From Tranzscheliella williamsii (lineage: Eukaryota > Basidiomycota > Ustilaginomycetes > Ustilaginales > Ustilaginaceae), in the NCBI GenBank assembly GCA_023212725.1, contig JALBYF010000058.1:53673-117672 (forward strand): a stretch of DNA of 64,000 nt. The letters are read 5' to 3'. Shown one piece after another: positions 10,624 to 22,691 of the stretch; positions within the stretch are counted from its first letter, which is position 1, and every line of letters starts with the position of its first letter. Under the pieces are notes generated by a model. It was not told where the DNA came from. It saw only the letters and a list, made by a program, of their open reading frames with translations, and made no database searches. Both the position numbers and the translations under genes were made by a program.

Positions 10624-13600
10624 TTAGGTACGTGTATGCAGCACCATGGCAAGCAGGGCCATCCGCAGGTAGAGACCGTACTTGACCTGTCGCCACCAAG
10701 CGGCGCGAGGGTCGTACTCGAGGTCGTCGGCCAGCTCGTTGTTCTTGGGCAGAGGGTGCAGCACGATCGTGCTCGACTTGCACTTGGCAAGCGTCGCATT
10801 GTCCACCACGTAGCTGTCCTTGAGCGACTCGTACTCGGCGAGATCAGCGAAGCGCTCCTTCTGCATCCGGGTCACGTACAGAACGTCGGTGCGGGCCAAG
10901 ATATCGTCGCTGAGCTTGGTAGACTCGTACTGCTTGATGCCTCGTCGCGCCACCAGCTGCTTGACCTCCTCTGGCATCTTCAGCGACTCGGGGCTGACGT
11001 AGTTGACTGTGACGCCGTACAGGCAGAGCAACTGCACCAGGCTGTGGACAGTTCGTCCGTGCTTCAGGTCGCCAACCATAGTGATCGTCAGGCCTGCAAC
11101 CGTACCCATCTCTTCTCGAATTGCGAACGTGTCCAGAAGCGCCTGGGTAGGGTGTTCCACGGACGACTCGCCTCCCGAGATAACGGGCACGGCCGAGTGC
11201 TTGGCAGCTAGGTGCACGCTGCCTGCCGTAGGATGTCGCATCACGATCGCATCTGTGTAGCAGCCGAGGGTGCGGATCGTGTCTGGAATGCTCTCGCCCT
11301 TCTGCATAGACGAAACCTCGGGGTTGATCTTGACCACCTGTCCACCCAGTCGCAACATCGCGGCCTCGAACGAGCATGAAGTTCGCGTCGACTCTTCGTA
11401 GAAGATCGTCGCCAACACGCGTCCACGAAGCAGATCTACGGAGCCCTGGCGCTCCACCACCATTCGCATCTCGGTAGCGACAGTGAAAAGGGCATGCAGG
11501 TCGTCTCGAGTGAAGCTCTTTGCCGAGAGGATGTGTCGTCGCGCAAAAGTAGGGTGGTAGAGCACGGAGCGAATCGATGCAGCAGGAGGGGCCATCGCAG
11601 AGACGGCGGCCGCGTCGCTGGCAAATGCAGCCATCAAATTGCTGCTGCGCGGCTGAGCAGGCTCACTAGCGCCGATCACGGGCGATCGTATCGTCAACGA
11701 AAGCGGCGGCGGCGACATAGGGGCATCTTGCGAGAACGCGCCTGCACCGCTAGCAATGGCAGTGGGGGCAGAAAACGAGACCCGTCGCCCAGCAGCCTTG
11801 CTGTGCTTGCTGACGGTCGAGGCAACGCTGCTCACATTCTTGCCTAGCGATGCGTCAGACAGCACTTCCCCGTCCACGTAGACCGTCTTGCCCTGCAGGG
11901 TGACGCGGTCGATTGAGCCAACCGTCGCACGCGAATCAAGCGGCGACCAGTGGTCCCGTCGAACGTGAGCAGTTGGCCGGTCGGTCTCCACTGAGACCTC
12001 TGTCTCGGCTTGCGTCTGAATGCCAAACACCTCCTTGGGCTTGGTGTACATCCTGAGCAAGATGTCATCCAAGGTCAGTCGGTTTTCGTTGACAGCGTCG
12101 AGAAGCAACAACAGCGTCTCCTGGATTCCAGATTTCGGAGAAGCGATCTCGCCAATTTCCTTGGCAAGTTGATACGGAGTGCTGCCGATCGAGAACATGT
12201 CAATGTCGTCCATATTCTCCCAAAGAGCCTTCTGATCGTCAGCGGACGGCAGGCACGTCGCTTGCGGGTACATCTCAGTCGTAAAGAAGAGGGCGTAGAC
12301 AGCAACGTCACAGGTGACTTGCAGACCCTTCGCCTTGCTCAAAACAATCAGCTGGATGTCATCGCGTGAAAGAACGTTGGTGACGTGGATCGAACGGTTG
12401 TGCAAACTTGCGAGCAACAAGACCGAGGCCAGATCGGTGTTTCGAGCGTCCGTCATGATGGGCCGATCAGCGGGCCAAGAAGCAAAATGAGCTGCGATGG
12501 TAGCCGCCTTGCTCACGTTGGGGCCGAGACCATTGAAGGAAATCAACAAGGAGCGGGCGCTGTCCGCCAATTCGTCAATTGAGTCGGAGTTTTCGGCGGT
12601 AGCGGAAACACCGAGCAAGATGTCGCAATGAGCGGCACCAGCAATCTTCGCCTCGGCGATAGCGAGGCTGTCAGAATCAGTAATGCTGCTCGAGACACCC
12701 GTAGGGATGACCTGGACAGTAGTGAAACCACCAGCGATGGAAGCCATGGTCATCTCCTCAAGCTCATCAGCGTTCACAGCACCATCGGCGATGCTGGGCA
12801 CGAAGGCATGTACGTTGATCAGACCAGGGAATGTGTAGCCAGTGTGGCTGGTCTTGAAGTCGACGGGCGAGATGTCAAAGTTGGACCCAGCCTTCCGGTG
12901 CCGAGCGAGCGCCTCAACAAAAAGTTTGGCATTCTTCACGTTGGTGATCAATGGAATAGATCGGTCAATCGCCAAACGACGAGCTCGGTAGCCCATCGAG
13001 GTGAAGGAAACTGGTCGTCGGTACTTGTTCTTACTCGGAAGAGAGATAAAGAGCGACGACAAGCCCTGCGTCAAATGAGTCAGCAGCGAGTACGAAGCCT
13101 TGGCAGTGTCCTCGAATTTCGATTCGTCATCCTCAGGTAGGGCCTCAAGGTGAATCACGGGGATGCCCTGCTCGGAGTAAAAGTCGGCAGATCCAGACGA
13201 ACCGTACAGGGTGAAGCCGAGTTGATGGAGGGTCCGGACTGCCGGCAGCAGTTCCAGCTTTTCGCTGTACGAACCGATGCTGAGCAGCACATTCTTGGTA
13301 GGAAGCTTGATGCCGGAGGCGATCATGGCCTTGAGGTAGGCTTCGTACTTGTTCCGGCCGAAGCAGGCGACTTCGCCGGTAGAAGCCATCTCAACACCGA
13401 GAATGGGGTCCGCACCAGCCAGTCGGCTGAAACTGAACTGAGGCACCTTGACACCAACGTAGTCTCGGGGCAAGTCAACCTTGGGGTAAGCTTCAATGGG
13501 GAGGTCAAGCATGACATCGGTTGCCAGCTGAATGGCGTCGACACCCGTCACCTTGCTGACGAAGGGGAAAGAACGTGCTGCTCGCACGTTGCATTCGATC

Positions 13601-16600
13601 ACTTTGATATCGTTGTTCTTGGCAATAAACTGGATGTTGAAGGGACCAGTGACATGCAAAGAAGCGGCGATTTTAGATGTGGCAACCTCGATCCTGCGGA
13701 CTGTTTCCGGGTCCAGATCCTGCGGTGGCAGAATCAGAGTGGCATCACCCGAGTGAACACCAGCGTTCTCGACATGCTCTGAGATGTAGTGCATCACCAT
13801 CTTTCCGTCTTTGGCTACAGCATCCATCTCGATCTCTTTAGCACCTTCCAAGTACTTTGTGATGACAACGGGGTGCTCTCGATTGATGGCTGCGGCCTGA
13901 GACAAGTAGCTATTGAGGTCCTCGGGCGAGTAGACGACGTTCATGGCAGCACCGCTCAGCACGTAAGAGGGTCGTACTAAGACGGGATAGCCAAAACGAG
14001 CGCACGCGGACTGCGCCTCTTCGAAGCTTGTAAGCTCCTTCCACAAGGGCTGGTCAACGCCGATCTTGTCCAGCATACGGGAGAACTTGTATCGATTCTC
14101 GGCCATGTCGATCATTTCGGGAGATGTGCCCAGAATCTTGACATTCTGTCGATGCAGTGGCAAGGAAATGTTGTTCGGCGTCTGACCTCCCATCGAGATG
14201 ATGACACCCGAAGATTGTTCAGTGTCGTAAATGTCGAGCACGGTCTCAAGCGAGATGTTCTCGAAATAGAGTCGATCCGCCTCGTCGTAGTCTGTCGACA
14301 CGGTCTCAGGGTTATAGTTTACCATGATCGTCTTGTAGCCACGCTGTCGCAGAGTCCTGATGGCTCGAACGGCGCACCAGTCAAATTCGACCGATGATCC
14401 GATTCGGTAGACACCCGACCCTAGAACCATAACACCCTTGTCGTTGAAGTCAACGTCATGCTCTACAGCATTGTAGGTAGTGTAGAGGTAGTTGGTGTAC
14501 GCGGGGAACTCGGCAGCAACAGTGTCGATCTGCTTGACAAAAGGCATGATCGCATGCTCCTGTCGCAGCTTTCGGAGGGCAAGCTCTGTCGAGTTGAGAC
14601 ATTTGGCAAGTTGCTTATCCGAGAAACCGAGCTGTTTAGCTTGTCGAAGCATGGCAGGCGGGAAGCTGGCGGCGCTGTGGGTAGCAAATACATTGGTAGC
14701 GTTCATGATACGCATAAGCTTGCTGAGGAACCATTTGTCGATGTTGCTCATCTTGTGGATCTTGTCGACAGAGTAGCCCTTGGCCATGGCGTTCGCGATT
14801 GCAAACATTCGCTTGTCTGTAGGGTTGGTGAGCTCTTCATCGATCTCGTCATCTCGGACAACCTCGTTCTGGCTGAAGCCGTCGTACTGATAGTCGATGG
14901 ATCGGATCGCCTTCTGGATCGATTCTTCGAAAGTTCGTCCGATACTCATAACCTCACCAACACTCTTCATAGAAGAGCCAAGCTTACTGCTGACTCGAAC
15001 AAACTTTCGCAGATCCCAACGGGGGAACTTGGTGACGACGTAGTCTAGCGAAGGCTCAAAGCAGGCGCTGGTCTCTCGGGTGACGCTGTTTCGAATCTCG
15101 TTCAACGGGATGTTAAGACCAAGCTTGGCAGCGATGAAAGCGAGAGGATAACCGGTGGCCTTGGACGCCAGGGCAGAAGATCGCGATAGACGTGCGTTGA
15201 CTTCAATAATGCAATACTCTCGACTGTGAGGATTCAATGCATACTGAATGTTGCATTCACCAACAACACCGAGATGTCGGATTACGTTGACAGCAGTGGT
15301 TCGAAGCATGTTGTAATCGTCGTCGCTTAGTGTCTGCGATGGAGCAATGACGATGGAGTCACCGGTGTGGATGCCGAGAGGGTCGAAGTTTTCCATGTTG
15401 CAGACGGTGATGCAGTTGTTGCGGCAATCACGAACGACCTCATACTCGACTTCCTTCCAACCCTTCATGGACTTCTCGACCAGAACCTGTGGTGAGTTGG
15501 CGAACGCCGCAGAGCATAACTTGCGAAGCTCCTCCTCATCGTTGGCAAAACCGGACCCCAGGCCGCCTAGGGCGAAAGCGGCTCGCACAATAACGGGGAA
15601 TCCGATGGTTTTGGAAGCGGCGAGGGCTTCTTCCCAATTGTTGGCAGCGGCCGAGGGAGCACACTTCTCACCAATCTCCTCCATGGCTTTGGCGAAGAGA
15701 TCTCGGTCCTCAGTGGTGATGATGGTGTCAATGGGGGTACCGAGAATCTTGACGCCCATAGGTGCGAGCTTATCCTTGATCTTGATGCCCACATTAAGGG
15801 CGGTCTGGCCTCCAAACGTGCAGTAGATGCCATCGGGGCGCTCGTGCTCGATGACCTTAAGAACAAACTCGGGGGTCACAGGAAGGAAATAAACCTTGTC
15901 GGCCAGTCCAGACGATGTCTGAATAGTGGCAATGTTGGGGTTGATAAGTACCGTATAAATGCCTTCTTCCTTGAGCGCCTTGATAGCCTGCGAACCAGAG
16001 TAATCGAATTCACCGGCCTGTCCGATGCTGAGACCTCCAGATCCAAGAACCAACACCTTTCGGACATGAACACGGGGAGTGGCTGCGGCGTTGTCCGCGA
16101 GAAGACCTCCAGTGAAGCCAACAGGGGGTAACATAGTAGAGGGGGTAACACCAGGAGTGGCCTTGACAGCAGCACAATCTACGACGCTGCGGATAAAGAC
16201 ATCAAAGAGGAATTCGGTATCTCGCGGACCCGGAGTGCTCTCAGGGTGGAACTGAACACTAAAGAAGGGTCCTTCGGTGGAGTAGATACCCTCATTAGTG
16301 CCGTCGTTAGCGTTTGCGAATAGCGGCAACCAGCCAGCGGGGAGAGTGTCAGCGTTGACAGCGTAACCGTGGTTCTGGGAAGTGATGTAGCATCGACCGC
16401 TAATCTGATCTGTGCAAGGAATGTTGTGGCCACGGTTACCAAATTTGAGCTTCTCCGTCTGAGCACCAGCAGCCAGAGCAAGAAGTTGGTGTCCGAGACA
16501 GATACCGAAGACGGGGATCATTGATGTACCTCGAAGTTGCAGAAGCTGCGAGATGCGAGCGATGGTGGGGCCACAAGAGACCGGATCACCGGGACCGTTG

Positions 16601-17596
16601 GAGATGAAAACACCATCAAAGGGTTCTGACTCAACTTGCGGGTTGTTAAAATCGTGGTCCCAAGGCACAACCTTGAGCTCTACACCTCGGGAGGTGAAGC
16701 ATCGGATCTGGTTGTATTTCATGCCGACATCGAGCGCCAGAATTCGGATAGGTCGGCCAGAAGGGTGTAGAAGAGGGGCCTCAAAGCGTCCAAGCGACTC
16801 GCCGGGAGAAGTATTGGCGGGGGTGTACAGCTGAACCTTCTGGCAAGAGACGCGAGCGACGAGATTTTCGTTGTTCGGATCGGCAAAGGGCAGATCAAAC
16901 ACAGCTGAACGCCAATCACCGGCAAGAGCAGCTTCGGCAACTGAAGCACCCGACTTGGCGACGAGCATCTTGCCAAGCATGCTTCCCTTGGTTCGAATTT
17001 TCTTGGTCAAAGCGCGAGTGTCGATGCCGTAGATGGCAGGGACGCCGCTTTCCTTGAGCCATTCAGAAAGGCCGGTCTGCGCTAGATAGTGGCTGAACTC
17101 GTGACTGTAGTATGAGACCACAAGACCAGCGACGTGAATGCGGCTAGACTCGAAGGGAGAGGCCAAAAGTTTCTGGATGCTCTTGAATGCTTCTTCGCGA
17201 GAAGGCACACCGTAGTTGCCCGCAAGGGGAAAAGTGAGTACCAAGATTTGACCCTCGTAGGAGGGGTCGGTGATGGACTCGACATATCCGACCATACCTG
17301 ATAGGTTGTAGACGGACGGGAAGTGGCAAGATCGTCAGCTTTACGGCTTTGCCTGCAGATCGAGGGCGCTCTGGGGGTCAGCGGCACGTACCAGTCTGGA
17401 AAACGCATTCGCCCGAGATGGATTTGCCCTCAGCACCGAAGCTGATACCTCGGTATGCAGTACCATCTGCGAGTTCAAGGACCACCTCCGCGCTGTCCTG
17501 CTGACCGAGGGGAGGGCTGGTGGCCGGAGGGTAGATTGCGACCTGGCCAGAAGTGGCCGGAACGATTTGACCGGCGCCCAGCGAAGGGGTGGTCAT
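10624..17596 (-). CDS. URA2: Multifunctional pyrimidine enzyme: glutamine-dependent CPSase + DHOase-like + aspartate transcarbamoylase
   Basis: Two exons, 17596-17392 and 17297-10624, with a 94-nt intron (donor GTACGT, acceptor ATCAG) in phase 1; 2292 residues, close to yeast Ura2 and animal CAD. It makes carbamoyl phosphate from glutamine, bicarbonate and ATP and joins it to aspartate, the first two steps of UMP synthesis. Order: glutaminase with nucleophile Cys near residue 335 ([16 protein letters not shown]) and FHPEST; two CPSase ATP-grasp halves (first begins [20 protein letters not shown], second [19 protein letters not shown]); an MGS-like regulatory domain, expected site of UTP control; a dihydroorotase-like domain where the metal motif HxH is replaced by HAF ([10 protein letters not shown]), so probably inactive as in yeast; a Ser/Ala linker; and ATCase with [24 protein letters not shown] and [10 protein letters not shown] separate dihydroorotase gene is expected elsewhere. 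Confidence 0.97.
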
Positions 17597-18723
17597 CCTG
17601 TCGAAGAATACGAGACGAAGGTTGAGGAGGGGGCAGTGTATCGGGACAAAGAAAAGGAGTCGATCGAAGCTAGTGGCAACGCTTTCGCCCCTGGAAAAGG
17701 AAAGGTAGTATTCGAAAAACAGGAACGGAAACGAGAGTCTACCTCGAGCAGGGGCACAACTAGGCAGTGAGAGCCGAGCTGTTCGCTGTTCAGAGTGAGG
17801 TTATTTTTAGATGACCAAAAGGTGTCGGCTGGTGGATCAGTAGGAAAGATATCCTTTTGATGTACCTGGCTCGAGCTTGCTAATGGTCGTCGATGAGCGG
17901 CAGATGCCTAGACGATGAACACAATCAAAAGGACGAAGGAGGCTTGTTCAGAGGAAGATGCTTGTATTTGCAGACAGACCGGGTTTCTTGGACCTCGTTC
18001 GACCTCCTTCCTGTCTTGCGTGATTTGTGCTCGCTCAAGAGGAAGGAAGGAGGAGGAGAGAGGAGGAAGAAGGAGGAAGGGAAGGAAGATGGTGGGAGCG
18101 CCGGTCCAGGCTAAGCCAGCTTTTTTTTTCCAGATCGCCGACAAAGCTAACCTTGGCCCTTCTTCGCCTGCCTTTTCTTTCAATCCATCAGCAGCCAAAG
18201 GTATCTTCCTCACGCCAAATCGTGACTATGCATAGTCGCCTCTGGCCGAAAAGTTTTGAATTTTTCGTCTTCGGACCGCTCGTGGTGTAGATTATTTATA
18301 ATAATACCTTCCTGGTCTAACCGTGAATTGATCCTTATTCGAGGTTGAATTAGGATAGAGTGAAAGCACCTCTAAAACGAGCTCTGCCATCCCCGTCCGA
18401 TCCATGAAGAAACTTTCTGCTTGAAGAGGCTGGCGATATCCGATTGGCCAGACTGTTCATGTGGTATGCGTTGTTAGCTGCAGCACCGAAAAAAGCAAAC
18501 GCCGTCGACCGTACACCAGCCACAAAGGTCTAACAGTCTGATTCCTAGCAGCTTTTTGGGGGATGGGCTACCTGCAGGCAGCGCTCTGCAACGGAGGCTC
18601 GTTGATTGAAAGATCAAAGGCATCATGCTGTCGCCGTGGGTATGCTAGTATACAACAGTTTGGCGTAGGAAAGGGTGCTTTCTGAGAAAAGGAGACACTA
18701 ATATAGAGGGACAGTAGGGCCAC
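17597..18723. other. 1.1 kb intergenic: promoter of the pyrimidine gene, 3' side of the ING gene
   Basis: No gene supported. It contains a strongly strand-biased GA tract at 18037-18089 (listed separately) about 450 bases upstream of the pyrimidine gene start. The rest shows no RNA gene or repeat. Confidence 0.5.
18037..18089 (+). repeat. Polypurine (GGA/GAA) tract
   Basis: About 53 bases almost wholly of A and G on the plus strand (units such as GGAAGGAAGGAGGAGG). On the minus strand this is a CT-rich tract upstream of the pyrimidine gene; CT-rich tracts are common in fungal promoters. It may be a promoter element or a simple-sequence repeat. Confidence 0.7.
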
Positions 18724-19824
18724 CTATTGCCTCCTGCGTTTGTTCTTGAGCTTAGCGAGGCACTCTGAACAATACCATTTCTGGGGCAGTGGATTGGTGA
18801 CACCCACGCATCCGATGTGGAACCATTCCTTGCAGTCTGGATCGTTTTCAGCGTTGTCGCACCCGATCATTTCGCCGAACGATACGCGTTGGCAGAAGCA
18901 GTAAGGCGTGTCGTCCTTTTCGTCACCTTCATCGCCCTCTCCTGGCTCGCCTTCCAGTTCGGGGAAGGAACCCGATAGATCCAGTTCAGTGCTCTGCGAC
19001 AGCGCTGATCTCCCAGGCCCATTCGCCGCGCGCGATCCACCGCGGCTCTTCCTTGCAATCCCGCCACGGGGAGGCCCACCGAGCCCTCTTTCCGGGGGTA
19101 CCGGCGAGCCGGAATCGATCGGTGTGATGCGTCCGCCAACACGGCCCCTTCCGGCAGCCCCCAGAGGCGTGCCGGGTGAAAACCCAGCGATAGACGGCGA
19201 GATAATTCCTCCCTTGCGCTTCATACCTGCCAGTGGGGAGTCGAGCTCCACGGCAGGACTCTTTAGCCCAGCAAGCGCAGCAGGCAAAGCAGAAAGGGAA
19301 GGGACCTGGGGCGTCCCCATCGCAGCCGTAGATGAGTAATTGTTGAGCACAGCAGGGCTGATTTTGGCCATCTCCTGTTGAAGATGCTTCTGATGTGCGT
19401 GGATCGATCTCCACAAACGCAAGCTCAAGCTTTCCTTTTGCGAGCTCCACTCGTCGGCACGGCCATAGTCGATTCGGATCTTCTCCGCCAATTTCTCTGC
19501 CTTGACGCGATCCACCTCGGACAGAATGCCCGAAGGATTCGACGGCCCGCTTCCGCTCTTTTGCAGCAGTTCCTTCAGCTGCGACTCTCGAGCTGAGATC
19601 TTGGGAAGTAAATCTTGAATCTTGGCGTCCTTATGTTCAATCTCTTTGACCATATGACTCACCTCTTGCGGAAGGTTGTCAAGGTCTGAACGAACACCAA
19701 ACGGTAATGGTCAGTAACGCTTCCAACCAGATCGGCCGCCGTGGCGCAATCTCTCACTCTACTCACTGGAGATGTACTCGGTCGCAATAGCGGCAATCTC
19801 TGCCGGATCTTCTATGTAGGCCAT
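18724..19824 (-). CDS. ING-family PHD-finger chromatin protein
   Basis: Two exons, 19824-19767 and 19685-18724, with an 81-nt intron (GTGAGT...TTCAG) in phase 1; 339 residues. The join gives [20 protein letters not shown], the typical start of the ING N-terminal helical domain. The middle (about residues 130-265) is Ser/Pro/Gly-rich. The C-terminus holds a complete C4HC3 PHD finger: [17 protein letters not shown] and WYCSEC (about residues 281-328), then a basic tail KNKRRRQ. In this family the PHD finger reads trimethylated H3K4 and the helical part docks in histone acetyltransferase or deacetylase complexes (NuA4 Yng2, NuA3 Yng1, Rpd3 Pho23). Which complex this one serves cannot be decided. 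It is divergent from the CMS1 gene, sharing a 470-base promoter region. Confidence 0.93.
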
Positions 19825-20295
19825 CCTTTCGTTATCCTCTTCCGCTCAATGTGTGTTGTATCCAGCCGAGGATGAACGCTGCAACCCTGCGGATGTTTGT
19901 GTAGGCAGTCAAGATCACAGCGCAAACAAGCCCGTTTCCGCTCAACTTGTTGCGCAATGGTCTCTGCAGCCCCTTCGTTCTTTCAGACCCCCCGAGACGC
20001 CGGTTATAGCAGCTGCACGCAAACAAAGCGTGCAAACCTTTCAATCTTGCTGTGTTGGGTGGTGGAGGTTGCAATGCAAGGCGGCCTTAATTCGGAGCCG
20101 GCTTTGCTATCTCGGTCCCTAACCGAGTCCCGAACTTACAGCCCAAATTTTCTTTTCTACCGAAAGTCCAGGTTGAGCCGCTAGAAGAAGGCCAGTGTGC
20201 CTCCACACACAGCTCTGCTCTCTTCAGAGCCTACACCCGCCCCAAGCACAGTCTATTGTCAAATCAACACTAGCTCGAGGAGATTGAGTCCAGTC
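19825..20295. other. Shared promoter of the divergent ING and CMS1 genes
   Basis: 470 bases between two outward-facing starts. No RNA gene or repeat seen. Confidence 0.5.
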
Positions 20296-21451
20296 ATGGC
20301 CGACACTCTTGAAGAGAATTATGCTCTCGATGATGGCGACAACACATCCATCAACGGGTCGGAAGCTGGAGCAGAAGCGGTCAGCATCGGTGATGATGAG
20401 TTACAGGTGATGAGCGAAGGGTCAGAATCTGAACCGCCGTCGCGAAAGGGGAGGGAAGACCCAATAAATGGCTCGCAAGAGCTGTCAGCGGCAGATGAGG
20501 CGGCACGACAGGAGAACAAGAAGAGGAAAAGGAAGGAAAAGGACCGGGCTCGCAAGCAGAAAGTGAGTAGGACAAGGTTCCATCGCCGGACTGCACGCTA
20601 CTTTGTTCGCTGAGAATCCCAGAGCTCACGATATTGACGCTACTCCACTGGTCCTGATGTTCTACCGCCTCTGCTGTCAGAGAGCAGCTCTGTCTGCCGA
20701 CTTTGCTCAAGGCGTCGGCTCTGTGGCGGCACAACCGCCTGACATGCAGGCTGACTACCTCTCTTCCAAGCAGACAGCTGCTTTCCCTAAGATGAGCGAA
20801 CTCGAGCTTGACGAGGTCCGTTTGACTGAGACGATGCTTGTCGATACCAGTTCCTTTCAACTGCCACGGACTGAGCAAAGCTTGGCTCAATATGTGCAAC
20901 AGTGTATACCTACTGTGGTCAAGCACCTAGCGGATGGAAAACATGCTACCAATACAAAGCCTGGGCATCCTTCGCTCATCGTCCTGACGGGGAATGCAAA
21001 GAGAGCGGCTGATCTCTCCAGGGCACTGCGTCCGCTTGGCCCTGCACAAGATCTGCAGGGTGAGGTTTCGAAAGCGGCTGATCCGCCAAAGAAACGGCAG
21101 AAAATGGGAGGCGCAGGCAGCGCCGACAAACGCAGCAGCAGCACATTTAGCGTCGCGAAACTCTTTGCACGTCACTTCAAGCTCAAGGAACACGAAGCCT
21201 GGCTCAAAGACCACATCACCCCACTCGCCACCGGTACGCCCCAAAGAGTAGCTGCCCTTATTTCTTCGGGCGCCCTTCACCTCGACTCGCTGGAAGCTAT
21301 CGTCATCGACCAAACCTGGGTAGATCAGAAACAGCGCAGCGTGTTTGACACGCCCGAGACAAGAGACGAACTGATGAAGCTTCTGGCCCTTGAGCCCGTT
21401 GTCGCAGCACTCAAGAAGTCGACTGGCGGTACTCGCCTTGCCCTCTTCTGA
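20296..21451 (+). CDS. CMS1: CMS1-like nucleolar protein (small-subunit ribosome biogenesis)
   Basis: Two exons, 20296-20562 and 20681-21451, with a 118-nt intron (donor GTGAGT, acceptor TGTCAG) in phase 0; 345 residues. The first exon is acidic (LEENYALDDGDN ... SEGSESEPPS) followed by a strongly basic, nuclear/nucleolar-type block (KKRKRKEKDRARKQK). The second exon has the CMS1/CMSS1 features: PSLIVLTGNAKRAADLSRAL, KLFARHFKLKEHEAWL, GTPQRVAALISSGALHLDSL and VIDQTWVDQKQRSVFDTPET. The family resembles a helicase-like fold without the full catalytic motifs and is linked to the small-subunit processome. The upstream frame from 20197 begins with GTG, so the ATG at 20296 is preferred. Confidence 0.9.
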
Positions 21452-22691
21452 TTGGCAAGTGGCTTCGCTACCTACTTGGCAGCCTGCTGCCGCTGTCGTG
21501 TACTTTCACATCCACGTCGTCTGCGGAACCTTTTAGACGGGTCTTTCGACCCACGAACTTGGATTGCGCGCCGTTCTCGCATTGTTTGGGCTGAGTGTAT
21601 GCGCTGCTAGCATTGATATCTGCGGTGACTGTGCGTGTTCCGCCTCTTTTCGGTTTGCGCAATCAAGCCGCCATTACTACAAATACTATGTCACAATCCG
21701 AATAGGTGATCTTGAGGAGGTAATGGAAAACCTCGCAATCCTTCACTGTGATCATCGATGACTGAGTAGCTAGGTCACCGGTTAACCCAACCACCCTAAC
21801 AGGCGTGACTGGCTACGTTTCAAGCCCCCAATTGTTGTGCATATAGCAAGCAAGTGGGTATCGTTTTGGAGAAAGATAAAGACGAGACACGTTGACGGCA
21901 CAGAATCCGTTTTCAGATAGTCAGAGCCGGCATCAGCACACGCGCGTCGCCATGTTGATCGTGATGTGATTAGCACTGGTCACGGCTTAGCGACTTCCTG
22001 ATCGAGATATCAATTTGGAACGCAACTAGCAATCGGACAACTGCTCGACGCATATATTGTCGTACAATGTGACTGGTTGACCTGTCGGATGTCTCATCAG
22101 CCAGTGTTCGTGTTCTGCCTTACAACGGTCCAACGCTACGACTGGCTCAGCCTCGTCCATCTTGCGCGCATCAGTTCAAGTAGCCTTCTTGGCCCCGATG
22201 GCTCGTGCAGTACGATCATCACCCAGCCTGAGCACCTCCTCGGGCTCACGGACCAGGAAAGCTCTAGACGTACGGGGGTACCCCGGCTTAGCAAGGGCGG
22301 ATGTATGCTCTGCAGTTAAGTTACGTGACAGCTCTTGCTCATTGCAAAGACCCGTATCATCGCATCTTTCGCTCAGCTGGAACAGCTTACCTCCGCGCAC
22401 CCTGCTTGCGCCCAAAGAATGGCAAGCCGATGAAGCACTGTAAGCGTCTATAAGTCCACAAGCGAAAGATGCTTGTCCTGCCTCTCACTACCATCAAGTC
22501 ACCTTCTATCGAACGTGTATGCTACCTGAGTTCTTCTGCTTTTTCCTTACCTTGTAACAGCACAAACCTTCAATCATCTCACGTCCTCTGGTCGGGCGCG
22601 TAGCTCAGCTCCAGGAGCTTCTTGATCAACAGATTACCTGCTGTAGTCTGTTATCACATCCTCAGCATATCGCACTGAAGCTAGTAGGACC
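21452..22691. other. 1.2 kb upstream of the Rua1-type gene
   Basis: No supportable gene, RNA or repeat. A long promoter would fit a regulated transcription factor gene, but no specific site can be named. Confidence 0.4.

Noticed and set aside
10588..11211. A 207-residue plus-strand frame over the ATCase domain
   Set aside because: Antisense shadow of strongly conserved ATCase codons; no independent motif or start signal.
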